Source of the DNA: Bradyrhizobium hereditatis
GTDB taxonomy: Bacteria > Pseudomonadota > Alphaproteobacteria > Rhizobiales > Xanthobacteraceae
Length of the DNA: 64,000 nt
Assembly: GCF_020329435.1 (NCBI RefSeq)
Contig: NZ_JAGKJK010000018.1
Location: 1-64,000, forward strand
Direction of reading: 5' to 3'
A program made the translations under genes and the position numbers. This document shows positions 51,312-60,820 of this stretch, piece by piece (position 1 is the first letter of the stretch; each line of letters starts with the position of its first letter). Below the pieces are notes generated by a model. That model was not told the origin of the DNA. It searched no databases and worked only from the letters and a program-made list of their open reading frames with translations.

Positions 51312-52367
51312 TCACCGCACGAGGCCAGCCCGCGATGCCGGGCTTGTCCGTGGTCCGGATTTGGCTGCGGCAAGCGCGCCGCTGCCGGGCCGCCGTCGCT
51401 GCCGTTCATCGGTGAAGAGTCTCAGCGAGAAATAGTTGATGGTTGCACGCAGGCCCTCGTCGAGGGGGACTCTGGGACTCCAGCCCAGCACATCGTGCGC
51501 GCGCGAAATGACGGGGCGACGACGCTTGGGATCGTCCTGAGGCAGCGGATGGTACTCGACTGTGGACTTTGATCCCGTTTGCTCGACGATGAGATCGGCA
51601 ATTCGCCTGACCGTCTGCTCCTCAGGATTGCCGAGATTGAATGGGCCGGTGATCTCGGGCGGGCTTTCCATTAGAAGCTGCAGACCGGTCAATAGATCGT
51701 CAATGTAGCAGAACGAACGAGTCTGGGAGCCGTCGCCATAGATTGTGATGGGGGTGCCCTTGAGCGCTTGAACAATGAAATTCGAAATGATGCGGCCGTC
51801 GTTCTCCAACATGCGAGGACCGTAGGTATTGAAGATGCGTGCGATCTTGATCGGTATGCGATGAATGCGATGGCAATCGAAAAAGATGGTTTCCGCAGCG
51901 CGCTTGCCTTCATCGTAGCAGGCGCGCGGACCGACCGGGTTGACGTTGCCCAGATAAGTCTCGGGCTGCGGATGAACATCCGGGTCACCATATACCTCGC
52001 TAGTCGATGCCTGGAGTGCTCGCGCGCGCTTTTCCTTGGCAAATTCGATCACATGGCCTGCGCCAAGGACGCACGTGTGTAGTGTCCCGAGCGGATCGCG
52101 CTGATAGTGACGTGGGGAGGCAGGGCACGCCAGATTATAGATGCGATCGATTCGTCCGGCGATCTCGAGGGGATCGCGAACGTCGTGCTCGATGAACTCG
52201 AAATTTGGATGGTTGAGCAGCGGCCGAATGTTCGATAACGTTCCGGTCAGGAAGTTGTCGACGCAGTATACGCGGTGACCTTGCTGAATGAGCCGGTCGC
52301 ACAGGTGCGAGCCGATGAAGCCGGCGCCGCCTGTCACCAGCGTGTTCAGCTTCGAGGCGAAGCCCAT
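51312..52367 (-). CDS. UDP-glucuronate decarboxylase-type SDR (UXS)
   Basis: The 351-residue extended SDR has the NAD loop VTGGAGFIGSHLCDRLI, then YCVDNFLTGTLSNI, YNLACPASPRHYQRDP and the ASTSEVYGDP strand. The catalytic tyrosine lies in NPVGPRACYDEGKRAAE (YxxxK) near residue 145 and the RIFNTYGPRM segment follows. These features, notably ACPASPxHYQxxP and GxRxCYDEGKR, mark UDP-xylose synthases. It would make UDP-xylose from UDP-glucuronate. ATG 52367 follows an AAAGGA site; a longer frame to 52403 is possible. The tail after 315 is arginine-rich and variable. It ends the long minus-strand glycan region. Confidence 0.9.
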   Translation of the reverse strand: MGFASKLNTLVTGGAGFIGSHLCDRLIQQGHRVYCVDNFLTGTLSNIRPLLNHPNFEFIEHDVRDPLEIAGRIDRIYNLACPASPRHYQRDPLGTLHTCVLGAGHVIEFAKEKRARALQASTSEVYGDPDVHPQPETYLGNVNPVGPRACYDEGKRAAETIFFDCHRIHRIPIKIARIFNTYGPRMLENDGRIISNFIVQALKGTPITIYGDGSQTRSFCYIDDLLTGLQLLMESPPEITGPFNLGNPEEQTVRRIADLIVEQTGSKSTVEYHPLPQDDPKRRRPVISRAHDVLGWSPRVPLDEGLRATINYFSLRLFTDERQRRRPGSGALAAAKSGPRTSPASRAGLVR

Positions 52368-52572
52368 TGTGCGTCCTTTCACTTGTTTGCAACGCGAGGC
52401 CATGCACGCGGCAAACCAATTTCGCGAAATCGCTCAGCTTACCGTTATGGCTACAAGGTACAAACAATTATTGCGCTCGACTGTTCCTGATCCAGCGTGA
52501 CTTCCCCCGAATAGGTCAAAGTGCTGATATCCGATAATTTCAGCCGTGCTGGAACTTGCCGGAATCGGCCGT

Positions 52573-53673
52573 CTATACCGCTTCGACGGACGGTGCGTTT
52601 GCAGGCTGGCTGATCACCTCCTTGAGATATCCTTCAAATTCGGCTGCGCGAATTTCAGCCGTGTGGTTCTTGAGCACCCGCTCGCGCGCCGCGGCCGCAA
52701 GCTTGCGGTGCTGCAGTTCGCCGGTTCCGGAAAGGATACTCACGACATCGCCGGCGCAACTGGCGAGAAGGATCTCCTTTTCAGGGACAAAGAATTCTTC
52801 AATGCCGGACCAGCAATCGCTGATGACCGGAACGCCGCATGCTGCTGCTTCGAACAGCCGAACGCTCGGCGAATATCCAGCCGCCGCCATGTGACGCCGC
52901 GTCAAATTCAATGTGTAGCGGAGACTGCAGTAGAATTTCGAGTGGGAACCCGGCGGTAGATGCTCGATGTGTTGGACGTTTTCCGGCCAGGTCAGTCTGC
53001 TGGGATATTGCGCTCCCACCACGACGAAGTCGTGCTTTGGCAGTCGCCGGGCGGGTTCCAGGAGAAGTTCCTCGAGCAGCGGCTGCCGGTCCTCGCTGTA
53101 GGTGCCGATGTAACCCAGCGTCCACTGCGTCGGGGCTCTGAGTCGCTTGTGAACGTCTACGTCTACGGCGCAATAGAGCGCGCGCGCTCGCGGACTGCCG
53201 TACATTCCCTTTATCAGTTGCAGGATCGGGCCACCGGTGAACGAGAGGTAAAGGTCGAAACGGGGAATGAGCGAGGGGCTGATATATTCCGAGCCATTGG
53301 TCGCCAGTTGGCTCAGCGTCACGGGAGTATCGATATCGTAGAAGGCGGTGACGCCACGAGCGATGCTGGTGATCCAGTCACCCAGAACGGCGCCGTCGGG
53401 AACGAATGAGCCAAGCACGACGACGTCAGCGGTGGCCACTATCGAGCTGTACTGTCGCGATACCTCGCCCAACGAGTCGTAGAGCCTGATCTTGCAATGC
53501 GGCGAGCTCGTCAGATCCCGGTGGTCGCGATACCATGGCACATCACGCTCGAGGAAGGTGATGCGGTGGCCTCGTGCGGCGAGTGCCTTGATCAGTGCGC
53601 GATAGGTCGTGGCATGACCATTACCCCAGGAGGAAGTAATGGAAAGTCCGAACATCACGATATCGAGGTTCAT
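52573..53673 (-). CDS. CgeB-like glycosyltransferase, copy 1
   Basis: The 366-residue GT-B protein starts with DIVMFGLSITSSWGNGHATT, the donor-site loop of CgeB-type enzymes. It ends in the Glycos_transf_1_2 (PF13524) region: GYSPSVRLFEAAACGVPVIS, then DCWSGIEEFFVPEKEIL and AAARERVLKNHTAEIRAAEF. It most likely transfers a sugar from a nucleotide donor in the cytoplasm. It is the last of three paralogous genes joined head to tail by ATGA overlaps (53670-53673, 54758-54761). Donor and acceptor cannot be read from sequence. Confidence 0.85.
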   Translation of the reverse strand: MNLDIVMFGLSITSSWGNGHATTYRALIKALAARGHRITFLERDVPWYRDHRDLTSSPHCKIRLYDSLGEVSRQYSSIVATADVVVLGSFVPDGAVLGDWITSIARGVTAFYDIDTPVTLSQLATNGSEYISPSLIPRFDLYLSFTGGPILQLIKGMYGSPRARALYCAVDVDVHKRLRAPTQWTLGYIGTYSEDRQPLLEELLLEPARRLPKHDFVVVGAQYPSRLTWPENVQHIEHLPPGSHSKFYCSLRYTLNLTRRHMAAAGYSPSVRLFEAAACGVPVISDCWSGIEEFFVPEKEILLASCAGDVVSILSGTGELQHRKLAAAARERVLKNHTAEIRAAEFEGYLKEVISQPANAPSVEAV

Positions 53674-54761
53674 TCCGCTGCCTCTCTGCTGCTGATTGCG
53701 CGGTTCAAGACTTTCATCACCTGCTGGGCCCGCCGGGTGTAAGTATGCTGATCAAGGATGCGCCGGCGTGCGGCCTCACCGATGCGTTTCGCCTGTTCAG
53801 GCCGCAAACCTTCGAGGAGTTCGACGACATCCCTGCTGTTGCCGGCGACGAGAATCTCCGTTCCGGGTTCGAGGAAATCGTCGATGCCATCCCAGGCATC
53901 GGTGATGATGCATGCGCCGGCGGCTGCCGCTTCAAAGATGCGCGTCGGTGGGGAAAATCCGATCTTCGCCATGCTGTCGCGGTTGATGTTGAGCGTGGCC
54001 AAGCCTGAGCAGAAGAAGGCGTTGTGATCGCCACTGCCGACGTGGCCTGCGATGGTGACGTTTGCCGGCACGGGTTTATCGTCCCAGCCGGCGCCGCCAA
54101 GCAGGAATTTGCGGCCGGGAAGCATTTGCGCGGGAGCAAGCAAGAATTCGTCGACTCTGGCCTCACGGTCCGGAAGCCGGTTGCCGAGGAAGCTGAGGTC
54201 GCATGCGTAGTCGTTCCGGCGCGGAGCGGGATGATGGGTCTGGGGATCCGCCGCATTGTAGATGGGGACGCATTGGCGCGCGTCGAAGCGGCGGTAGCGC
54301 TCAACCACCTGGTCGCCTCCACCATAGGTGAGGACCAGGTCATATCGCGGAATCGTCCGGTGCAGATGATGGAAGGGATCAGTACTCATGCTCTCCAGCG
54401 TCGCCGGAGCGTCGACATCCCAGTAGACGGTCATCAATCCGGTGCGAGCGAGTTCGGCTACCGCCAAATCAAGCTCCTCGTCGAAAACGCCGACCCCACT
54501 CGCCTTGGCAATCAAATCGGCTTGATGCGCTGCTTCCTGCAGCGCGCGGCGCCAACCGTCCTCGGTCGCTGGATAGACCACCACGCGCGCCCAATCCGGA
54601 TCTGAAATGTCGCGATGCTGTTGGCGCTCGAACGCATCGGGTTCATAGAAAGTGATCTCCTGGCCAAGCGTGGCGAGCGCCTTGAGCAGGCCCCGATAGT
54701 AGGTCGCAGCACCGTTCCAGTACGACGACACCAGACTCGATCCGAAAAAAGCGATCTTCAT
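53670..54761 (-). CDS. CgeB-like glycosyltransferase, copy 2
   Basis: The 363-residue protein is a paralogue of its two neighbours. It begins IAFFGSSLVSSYWNGAATYY, continues with YWDVDAPATLESM near 135, and ends with GFSPPTRIFEAAAAGACIIT, the DAWDGIDDFLEPGTEILVAG segment and ARRRILDQHTYTRRAQQV. The same PF13524 C-terminal signature occurs in all three. Divergence between copies is high outside these motifs, so the duplications are old and the copies probably add different sugars. It overlaps both neighbours by four bases. Confidence 0.86.
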   Translation of the reverse strand: MKIAFFGSSLVSSYWNGAATYYRGLLKALATLGQEITFYEPDAFERQQHRDISDPDWARVVVYPATEDGWRRALQEAAHQADLIAKASGVGVFDEELDLAVAELARTGLMTVYWDVDAPATLESMSTDPFHHLHRTIPRYDLVLTYGGGDQVVERYRRFDARQCVPIYNAADPQTHHPAPRRNDYACDLSFLGNRLPDREARVDEFLLAPAQMLPGRKFLLGGAGWDDKPVPANVTIAGHVGSGDHNAFFCSGLATLNINRDSMAKIGFSPPTRIFEAAAAGACIITDAWDGIDDFLEPGTEILVAGNSRDVVELLEGLRPEQAKRIGEAARRRILDQHTYTRRAQQVMKVLNRAISSREAAE

Positions 54762-55903
54762 GATGAGGCCATTTGTTCAGTTACGCGGCCGCTGTCGGCA
54801 CGCGCCGGATCGCGTTTGCCGCCTAGGCTTCTGACGATGCGAAGCAGTTCCTGCGCACGATGAGCGCATGTGTGGCGCGCGTGGATCGCCGCCAGGGCCC
54901 TACTTGCCGTCTCGGCGGCAAAATCTTCGTCCTGCACCAGCGCCCGGAGGGCTGCACTCGCCGCTTTACCGTTGTTCACCGTGACGAAGCTTTCTGGAGG
55001 AAATAGCCCCTCCGAGTCATTCCATGGCGCGCTGACCAGCGGAATCCCACAGGCGAGAGCCTCAAATACCCGTATGGTGGGAATGCCGGGCAGCGTCTCG
55101 ACGTAGGGGCGGCGGGGCACATGAATGGTCACGCGCGCGCGGGCAAATGCGTCCGGTGCGCGATGGTTGCAAAGCCAGCCGCGGAATTCGATGCCCGCGG
55201 TCCGCAACTGTTCACGCACCTCGTCGGGATAGCGCACGCCAAACACTTGCGTTCTAAGTCCGGTTTCCATGGCCGGCTGGACGAGGAACTCCTGCAATTC
55301 CCGATCGCGCTCATCGTCGCCCCAGTTGCCGATCCATATCAGATCGATATCCTTTGCCGCGTGCGGTTGCGGGCGAAACAGCGCGACGTCCGCGGCCTCA
55401 TGCCAGGTGAAAGCCCTGCGGCCCCAACCTAGACGCTGGTAAAGCTGCTGCAGTACCTCGCCGAAGGCGAGAATTGCATCGTAGTCGCCAAGCTGAAAAT
55501 TGCCGATCTGGCTTGCTGCCGTCACCGCCCGGTGATGCGTGTCATGGAACAGCAGAAGAAAACGATCGCCGTTGCGGCGTCTGGTACCGAGCCTCTCGAT
55601 CAGAGAGGGATCATTCCATTCGTGCACGACAACGACATCGGCCTGGTCGAGCGCCTGATCAAGTTGCAATGTCGCTAGATCATACGTCCGGAGGTCTACA
55701 CCTGGCACAAGTCGTGCCGATTCCCGCAAATACTCTTCACCGCCGTCGCGTAGCGCGTTCAGCCGGCTCCAGCCGTCGCGCGGCTCGTAGATCGTGACCC
55801 GGTGTCCGAGTCGGAGAAGCTCGCGTGCGACGCCGCGCAGGAAATGCGCATTGCCGTGATTCCAGCACGACACGAACGAATGATAGAACATCACGAATTT
55901 CAT
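54758..55903 (-). CDS. CgeB-like glycosyltransferase, copy 3
   Basis: The 381-residue protein is the first translated of the CgeB-like trio. It opens KFVMFYHSFVSCWNHGNAHF, carries VVVHEWNDPSLIERLG near 112, a MWIGN-type strand (LIWIGNWGDDERD) near 190 and the C-terminal TIRVFEALACGIPLVSAPW followed by LFPPESFVTVNNGKAA and ARHTCAHRAQELL. The ATGA overlap with the upstream GT4 gene (55900-55903) and the downstream copy shows tight coupling. The ARHTCAHRA segment resembles the family histidine-threonine motif (EHTYxHR). Confidence 0.86.
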   Translation of the reverse strand: MKFVMFYHSFVSCWNHGNAHFLRGVARELLRLGHRVTIYEPRDGWSRLNALRDGGEEYLRESARLVPGVDLRTYDLATLQLDQALDQADVVVVHEWNDPSLIERLGTRRRNGDRFLLLFHDTHHRAVTAASQIGNFQLGDYDAILAFGEVLQQLYQRLGWGRRAFTWHEAADVALFRPQPHAAKDIDLIWIGNWGDDERDRELQEFLVQPAMETGLRTQVFGVRYPDEVREQLRTAGIEFRGWLCNHRAPDAFARARVTIHVPRRPYVETLPGIPTIRVFEALACGIPLVSAPWNDSEGLFPPESFVTVNNGKAASAALRALVQDEDFAAETASRALAAIHARHTCAHRAQELLRIVRSLGGKRDPARADSGRVTEQMASS

Positions 55904-57027
55904 GGTTGCACCTCGGCCGGCACTTGGTGAGGCCTCGGCACCGCAGCGCGGGCGCTGCCTGCGAGCTCGCGATATAGGCCGGCGTACGCAGCGGCCGTGG
56001 CCTTCAGCCGGTAACGGCGCGCCTTCAGCGCTGCGCGTTTCTGCAGGTCATGTCGCAAGGCGTCGTTGTGCGTCAGGCAGGCGAGCACCGCCTGCCACTC
56101 GTCCCTGTCGCGTGGCTCCACAAACAGCGCCGCTCCATCCCAAAGCTCGCGAAATGTCGGAATGTCCGACAGGACGAGTGCGCAACCCGCCGTCGCTGCC
56201 TCGAGCACGGTAAGCCCGAATGGCTCGTACACGGCAGGCGAGGCCAGCACCGAGGCGCATCGCATTGTTCCGAGCAACGCGGCATGCGACAACTCGGGTG
56301 AGCGTTCCGCATGCCGATCGTCGCGGCCAATGCCCAGAGGTCCATTGGTCCGAACCGGCCAGGCCAGGCACGGCGAGATATCGGCCAGTATCGACAGGTT
56401 CTTGGCCTCGTCCCATTGTCGGCCGGCAGCGAGGATGAATGGCTGCTTGCTTGTGCGGGAAGCGGGCTCCTCCACTCCGTTATGGATGACGAGGCCGGCG
56501 CTTTCCGGCTGGTAGAGTTCGGTTATCTTGTCGAGAAAGCTATGTGTCGGTGCAATCCACCGATCTGCGGCGGACAGTCCGGCATGAACGTTCGCCATGT
56601 AGGCGAGCCAGCGCGACTCGGTCGGCTCCTCGCCGCGACAGGCAAGCCACCAGGAGCGTACACAGGAATGGGCGACAACGAGGACAGGGGCACGCCAGGT
56701 GCTGATCGCCTCGCGATAGCTGTTGAGATGCACGATGTCCGGCTTCACGCGATTTTCGATCGCGGCCAGCCGGTCGGCGGCGCGATGGAAATCCCGACCC
56801 TCGGGATCAAGCCATTCGAGCGAGAGATCGGTGATTTCAACGGTTAGGCCAGGAGTGCCGGCGATGGACTGGAGTTGATCGCCGCGTGGCGCGGGGCCCA
56901 GCGTCACAAGCGAGACTTCCATTCCCATTTGACAGAGCGCGCGCGCAAGCGTCGAGGCATAGACCCAAACGCCGCCGACGGCGTCGGTCGTCATCAGGAT
57001 GCGCAGCCTTCGACACGGTGGATTCAT
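55900..57027 (-). CDS. Family 4 glycosyltransferase (GT-B)
   Basis: The 375-residue enzyme has an N-terminal Rossmann domain with ILMTTDAVGGVWVYASTLAR and a C-terminal donor domain. The retaining-GT EX7E motif is in PFGLTVLEAATAGCALVLSD near residue 285, preceded by the usual AGRQWDEAKNLSIL strand. It transfers an activated sugar in the cytoplasm. Its stop overlaps the first CgeB-like gene and it lies 49 bases downstream of the CDP-paratose-epimerase-like gene, so it belongs to the same transcription unit. Confidence 0.87.
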   Translation of the reverse strand: MNPPCRRLRILMTTDAVGGVWVYASTLARALCQMGMEVSLVTLGPAPRGDQLQSIAGTPGLTVEITDLSLEWLDPEGRDFHRAADRLAAIENRVKPDIVHLNSYREAISTWRAPVLVVAHSCVRSWWLACRGEEPTESRWLAYMANVHAGLSAADRWIAPTHSFLDKITELYQPESAGLVIHNGVEEPASRTSKQPFILAAGRQWDEAKNLSILADISPCLAWPVRTNGPLGIGRDDRHAERSPELSHAALLGTMRCASVLASPAVYEPFGLTVLEAATAGCALVLSDIPTFRELWDGAALFVEPRDRDEWQAVLACLTHNDALRHDLQKRAALKARRYRLKATAAAYAGLYRELAGSARAAVPRPHQVPAEVQP

Positions 57028-57076
57028 GGCCTCAACTCAGCGAAAGTCCCGTGCGGCATGCGGAAAACTGCGGCCG

Positions 57077-58171
57077 TCATACCCGGGCCTCCAGCAGTTC
57101 AGAGGCCAAGGCGCCGCCGGCGCTCACATGGTTGTCCAGCCAGCGCTCGATGAGCCGCAGACCCTGCCGCACCGAAACTCGTGGCTCCCACTCGACCGCC
57201 TGCGACACCGCGCGAATGTCTGAGACGTACCAGGGTTGGTCACCGGGACGCCAGGCAGCGTAGCGGACATCCGGCTGATCGCCGCGTAATTCGCTAATGA
57301 GTTGGAGCAAGTCGCGCAGGCTGATCGCGTTGGAAGGACCGCCGCCCAGATTGAAGATCCGGCCGGAAATGCTGTTGATGTTGTCGAGCGCTGCGATCCA
57401 GGCATTGACCGCGTCATCGACAAACAGCGCATCCCGAACCTGGTATCCATCCCCGTATATCGTGATCGGCCGGCGCCGAATGGCCTCGAGCAGGAAGTGT
57501 GCGATCCAGCCCTGGTCTTCGTTTCCAAACTGGCGCGGACCGTACACGCAACTCATCCGCAGCACGACCGAGCGCAAGGCGAAGACGCGCGAGTAATCCC
57601 GGACATATTGATCCGCAACGCCCTTCGAACATCCATAGGGACTGTAGAGATCGAGCGGGGTGTCCTCTGCCACCCCATGGGTGAACCGCGGATCGTCGGG
57701 CACATAACGGCAGTCGACGCGACGAACCTCGGATGGATCGAACAACCTGCCGTAGACCTTGTTGGTCGATGCGAAAACGATAGGAGCACGCGGATTGCGC
57801 CGACGTATCGCCTGCAGGACGTTGAGGGTGCCATGCCCGTTGATCTCGAAATCCGAGATCGGGTCCTCGAGGCTGGTGGTGACCGCCACCTGAGCAGCGA
57901 GGTGCATGACGGCGGTATTCGCCGAAACCAATGCGTCGACGGCGTCTGCATCACGCGTATCGGCGATCTCGATCGCAACACGGTTACCGTAGCGCTGCCG
58001 CAGCCATTCCGCGTTCTCTTCGGACCCCCGTCGCGACAGGTTGTCCATGGCCACGACACTGCGCCCACGTGTGGCTAGTTTAGCAGCGATGTTGCAGCCG
58101 AGAAATCCGCAGCCGCCGGTTACCAGGATGCGTTCGGAACTATTCTTGATGTTTGGACTTGCAAAGGTCAT
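57077..58171 (-). CDS. NAD-dependent epimerase, CDP-paratose 2-epimerase-like
   Basis: The 364-residue extended SDR has VTGGCGFLGCNIAAKL, the DNLSRRGSEENAEWL segment typical of CDP-paratose/tyvelose 2-epimerases and UDP-glucose 4-epimerase relatives, VFASTNKVYG, and the catalytic YSPYGCSKGVADQYV (YxxxK) near residue 185. VRDALFVDDAVNAW follows near 250. It would invert one centre of a nucleotide sugar. The CDP-paratose assignment rests on the RRGSEEN loop and is moderate. It overlaps the upstream SDR gene by four bases, so two nucleotide-sugar enzymes are made together. Confidence 0.82.
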   Translation of the reverse strand: MTFASPNIKNSSERILVTGGCGFLGCNIAAKLATRGRSVVAMDNLSRRGSEENAEWLRQRYGNRVAIEIADTRDADAVDALVSANTAVMHLAAQVAVTTSLEDPISDFEINGHGTLNVLQAIRRRNPRAPIVFASTNKVYGRLFDPSEVRRVDCRYVPDDPRFTHGVAEDTPLDLYSPYGCSKGVADQYVRDYSRVFALRSVVLRMSCVYGPRQFGNEDQGWIAHFLLEAIRRRPITIYGDGYQVRDALFVDDAVNAWIAALDNINSISGRIFNLGGGPSNAISLRDLLQLISELRGDQPDVRYAAWRPGDQPWYVSDIRAVSQAVEWEPRVSVRQGLRLIERWLDNHVSAGGALASELLEARV

Positions 58172-59283
58172 GCGACGAGCCCTCGATCCTCCAGCTCGCG
58201 CGTAGCCGCCTCAACCGAATCGACGGCCGCTTGATCCGCGAGCCATTGCGCGAGCCGGCCAAGCCCGTCCTCGAATTCGACTTTCGGAACGTAGCCGAGC
58301 CGACTGCGGGCCTTGCCGATGTGGGCAAAGCAATGGCGGATATCGCCCGCGCGATATTTGCCGGTCACCTGCGGAGTAATGCGCTGGCGCCCCGTAACGC
58401 GGGCCAGATCGCTGGCGACGGAGCTGATGGTTCGGCACTCGCCCGAGCCGATGTTGTAAACGTCGTCAGCGCCGTCGCGACATTCCAGCGCCAGCTTGCA
58501 TGCCTGAGCGACGTCCTGCACATGGACAAAATCCCGGCATTGGTTGCCGTCCTCGAATATCAGGGGCGGGCGGTTGTTGAGCAGCCGCGACGCAAAGATC
58601 GAGAGCACTCCGGTGTACGGGTTCGACAGCGACTGCCGCGGCCCATAGACATTGAAGAAGCGCAGCGCCACGGTCGGGATGCTATAGGCACTACCGATGA
58701 TCAGGCACTGGCGCTCCTGATTGTACTTGCCGAGCGCATAGATCGAGCTCAGCGAGGGCTGCTTGCTTTCGGGAGTTGGCAGCGGCGTCAGCGGCGTGCC
58801 ATCGCTGTCCAGCACGTCCCAGATACCGCGACGGAGTTGTTCGATGGAACGCTGCTGCGGCGCGACAGTCGTTCCGTCGTTGCGCCTGGCGAGACCCTCG
58901 CCGTAGATGCTCATCGAAGAGGCGCAAACAAGCTTCTCGACCGGCCGGGAGGCAAGCGCTTCGAGAAGCACGGCGGTGCCGAGATCGTTGGTGCTTGTGT
59001 ATGAGGCAATCTCGTACATGCTCTGACCGACACCGACAGCGGCGGCGAGATGAATGACGGCATCCACGCCAGCAAGGGCCCGATCGACCTCGCCTCTGTT
59101 TCTGATATCGCCGACAATGAGTTCTGCTTCCTTATCGAGATAGCTTGGCGGCGTGCTGTCTTGGTGAACTTGCGAGGCGAGCGCATCCAGAATCCGTAGC
59201 GAGTAGCCGGACGAAAGCAGAAGGTCGGTTACGTGTGAGCCGATGAAGCCCGCACCCCCTGTGATCAAAATCCGCTTTGACAT
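58168..59283 (-). CDS. NAD-dependent epimerase/dehydratase, rhamnose-epimerase-like
   Basis: The 371-residue extended SDR has ILITGGAGFIGSHVTDLLL, VIHLAAAVGVGQSMYEI, SSMSIYGEG, the catalytic tyrosine in SIYALGKYNQERQ (YxxxK) near residue 180, and RFFNVYGPRQSLSNPYTGVL near 210. The QSLSNPYTGV segment is common to dTDP-L-rhamnose 4-epimerase-like and UDP-glucose 4-epimerase relatives. The exact sugar is unresolved. It starts a gene block with a 247-base gap upstream, where a promoter may lie, and its stop overlaps the next SDR. Confidence 0.83.
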   Translation of the reverse strand: MSKRILITGGAGFIGSHVTDLLLSSGYSLRILDALASQVHQDSTPPSYLDKEAELIVGDIRNRGEVDRALAGVDAVIHLAAAVGVGQSMYEIASYTSTNDLGTAVLLEALASRPVEKLVCASSMSIYGEGLARRNDGTTVAPQQRSIEQLRRGIWDVLDSDGTPLTPLPTPESKQPSLSSIYALGKYNQERQCLIIGSAYSIPTVALRFFNVYGPRQSLSNPYTGVLSIFASRLLNNRPPLIFEDGNQCRDFVHVQDVAQACKLALECRDGADDVYNIGSGECRTISSVASDLARVTGRQRITPQVTGKYRAGDIRHCFAHIGKARSRLGYVPKVEFEDGLGRLAQWLADQAAVDSVEAATRELEDRGLVA

Positions 59284-59530
59284 TGTCTCTCCCGAAACCG
59301 CTGCTGCTAACCTCGGCGCACCCGAATATCGCCATCGAGGGAAATGCTCTGGTCCTGTGTTCGATCACGCTCTGTCGGCAAGCCGACATTGGCTTTTTGC
59401 GAACGGTCACGTCCGTCGAACGCGGAGTAAATTTGTTTGTTCCTGAATTCGTGAGGTCGATAGCTTCGTCAAATGGTAGAGGAGGACTGAGTGCGGTCCC
59501 ACCACCACGTTCTGTCGCGTCGAGACCTCA

Positions 59531-60778
59531 TCAGAGTGCAGGCGCTCGACTGCGCAGCATATCGCGCCCGATTCCCGCCGATGCCGACGCGAGCGACAGA
59601 TGTTCGTCTACCGCCGCAGCAACATCGGCGAAGGTCTCACGGCGGCCGATTGGTCCGGCTGATAGCGATGGTCCAAACAGCAGCACGGGAACCTGCTCAC
59701 GCGTGTGATCGGTGCCTTGCCAGGTCGGATCGCAGCCATGATCTGCGGTGATGACAAGGAGATCGTCCTCGCGCATCATCCGGAGGATCTCCGGGACGCG
59801 CGCGTCGAAAGCCTCCAGCGCGGCAGCGTATCCGGCCGGATCACGGCGATGGCCATGGAGCGTATCGAAATCAATGAAATTTGCGAACAAGAGTCCGCCG
59901 TCGGGCAGGACGGAGATTCCCTCCATCGTCCGGTCAAACAATGCGGCGTTGCCGTTGGCCTTGAGCACGCGTCCGGTGCCGCTGTGCGCAAATATGTCGC
60001 CGATCTTCCCGATGCTAAGAACGCAGCGGCCGGCCTGCGTCGCACGATCGAGGATCGTCGGGCTGGGCGGTGGAACGGAGTAGTCGCGCCGGTTCCCGGT
60101 GCGGACGAAACCCTCTGTCGACGAGCCCACGAACGGTCGAGCAATGACCCGCCCGATCCGAAGTGGATCGACGAGCGACCGTGCGACGGCGCAGATCTCG
60201 TAGAGCCGCTCTAGTCCAAAGGCGTCCTCATGCGCGGCAATCTGAAAGACGCTGTCGGCGGACGTGTAACAAATCGGCTTGCCCGACGTAATGTGCTCCT
60301 CGCCCAACTCGGCAATTATTTCGGTACCTGAGGCGTGGCAGTTGCCGAGAATTCCGGGAAGGTTGGCCTGCTGGCACAATGCCGAAACGAGTTTCGGCGG
60401 AAAGCACGGAACTTCGCGGGGGAAATAGCCCCAATCAAAGAGCACTGGCACGCCTGCCAGTTCCCAGTGACCCGACGGCGTGTCCTTCCCCTTTGAGATT
60501 TCTGCGGCGCAGCCATACCGCCCGATTGGCTGCGCATCGCTCTGCAGTCCGGGCGGCACGCGGCCAGTCGACAGTCGACACGCCTCTCCGAGGCCGAGTT
60601 CGACCAGGTTCGGTAGCCGAAGCGGACCTGCGCGGAGGGATGCGCGATCGCCCTGGCCACGCGCACAGACCTCGGCGATGTGACCTATGGTGTCTGCGCC
60701 CTCGTCGCCGTAACGGGCTGCGTCCGGAGCGGCGCCAATACCCACAGAATCAAGTACGAGCACAAGGGCGCGGGCCAT
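59531..60778 (-). CDS. deoB: Phosphopentomutase
   Basis: The 415-residue alkaline-phosphatase-superfamily enzyme has the DeoB motifs: LVLDSVGIGAAPDAARYGDE at the start with its metal-binding aspartate, KGKDTPSGHWELAG near residue 95, and ITADHGCDPTWQGTDHTREQ near 345 with the second metal site. It interconverts ribose-1-phosphate and ribose-5-phosphate using Mn2+. It is out of place in a glycan cluster: no nucleoside phosphorylase or deaminase gene adjoins it. Either it is a hitchhiker or it feeds pentose phosphate into the pathway; the cluster's UDP-xylose synthase is the only other pentose link. It lies 42 bases downstream of the methyltransferase gene. Confidence 0.93.
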   Translation of the reverse strand: MARALVLVLDSVGIGAAPDAARYGDEGADTIGHIAEVCARGQGDRASLRAGPLRLPNLVELGLGEACRLSTGRVPPGLQSDAQPIGRYGCAAEISKGKDTPSGHWELAGVPVLFDWGYFPREVPCFPPKLVSALCQQANLPGILGNCHASGTEIIAELGEEHITSGKPICYTSADSVFQIAAHEDAFGLERLYEICAVARSLVDPLRIGRVIARPFVGSSTEGFVRTGNRRDYSVPPPSPTILDRATQAGRCVLSIGKIGDIFAHSGTGRVLKANGNAALFDRTMEGISVLPDGGLLFANFIDFDTLHGHRRDPAGYAAALEAFDARVPEILRMMREDDLLVITADHGCDPTWQGTDHTREQVPVLLFGPSLSAGPIGRRETFADVAAAVDEHLSLASASAGIGRDMLRSRAPAL

Positions 60779-60820
60779 CTCACTTCTCCCTTCGCGCCGC
60801 GATTGCGGGCCGACTCTGGA

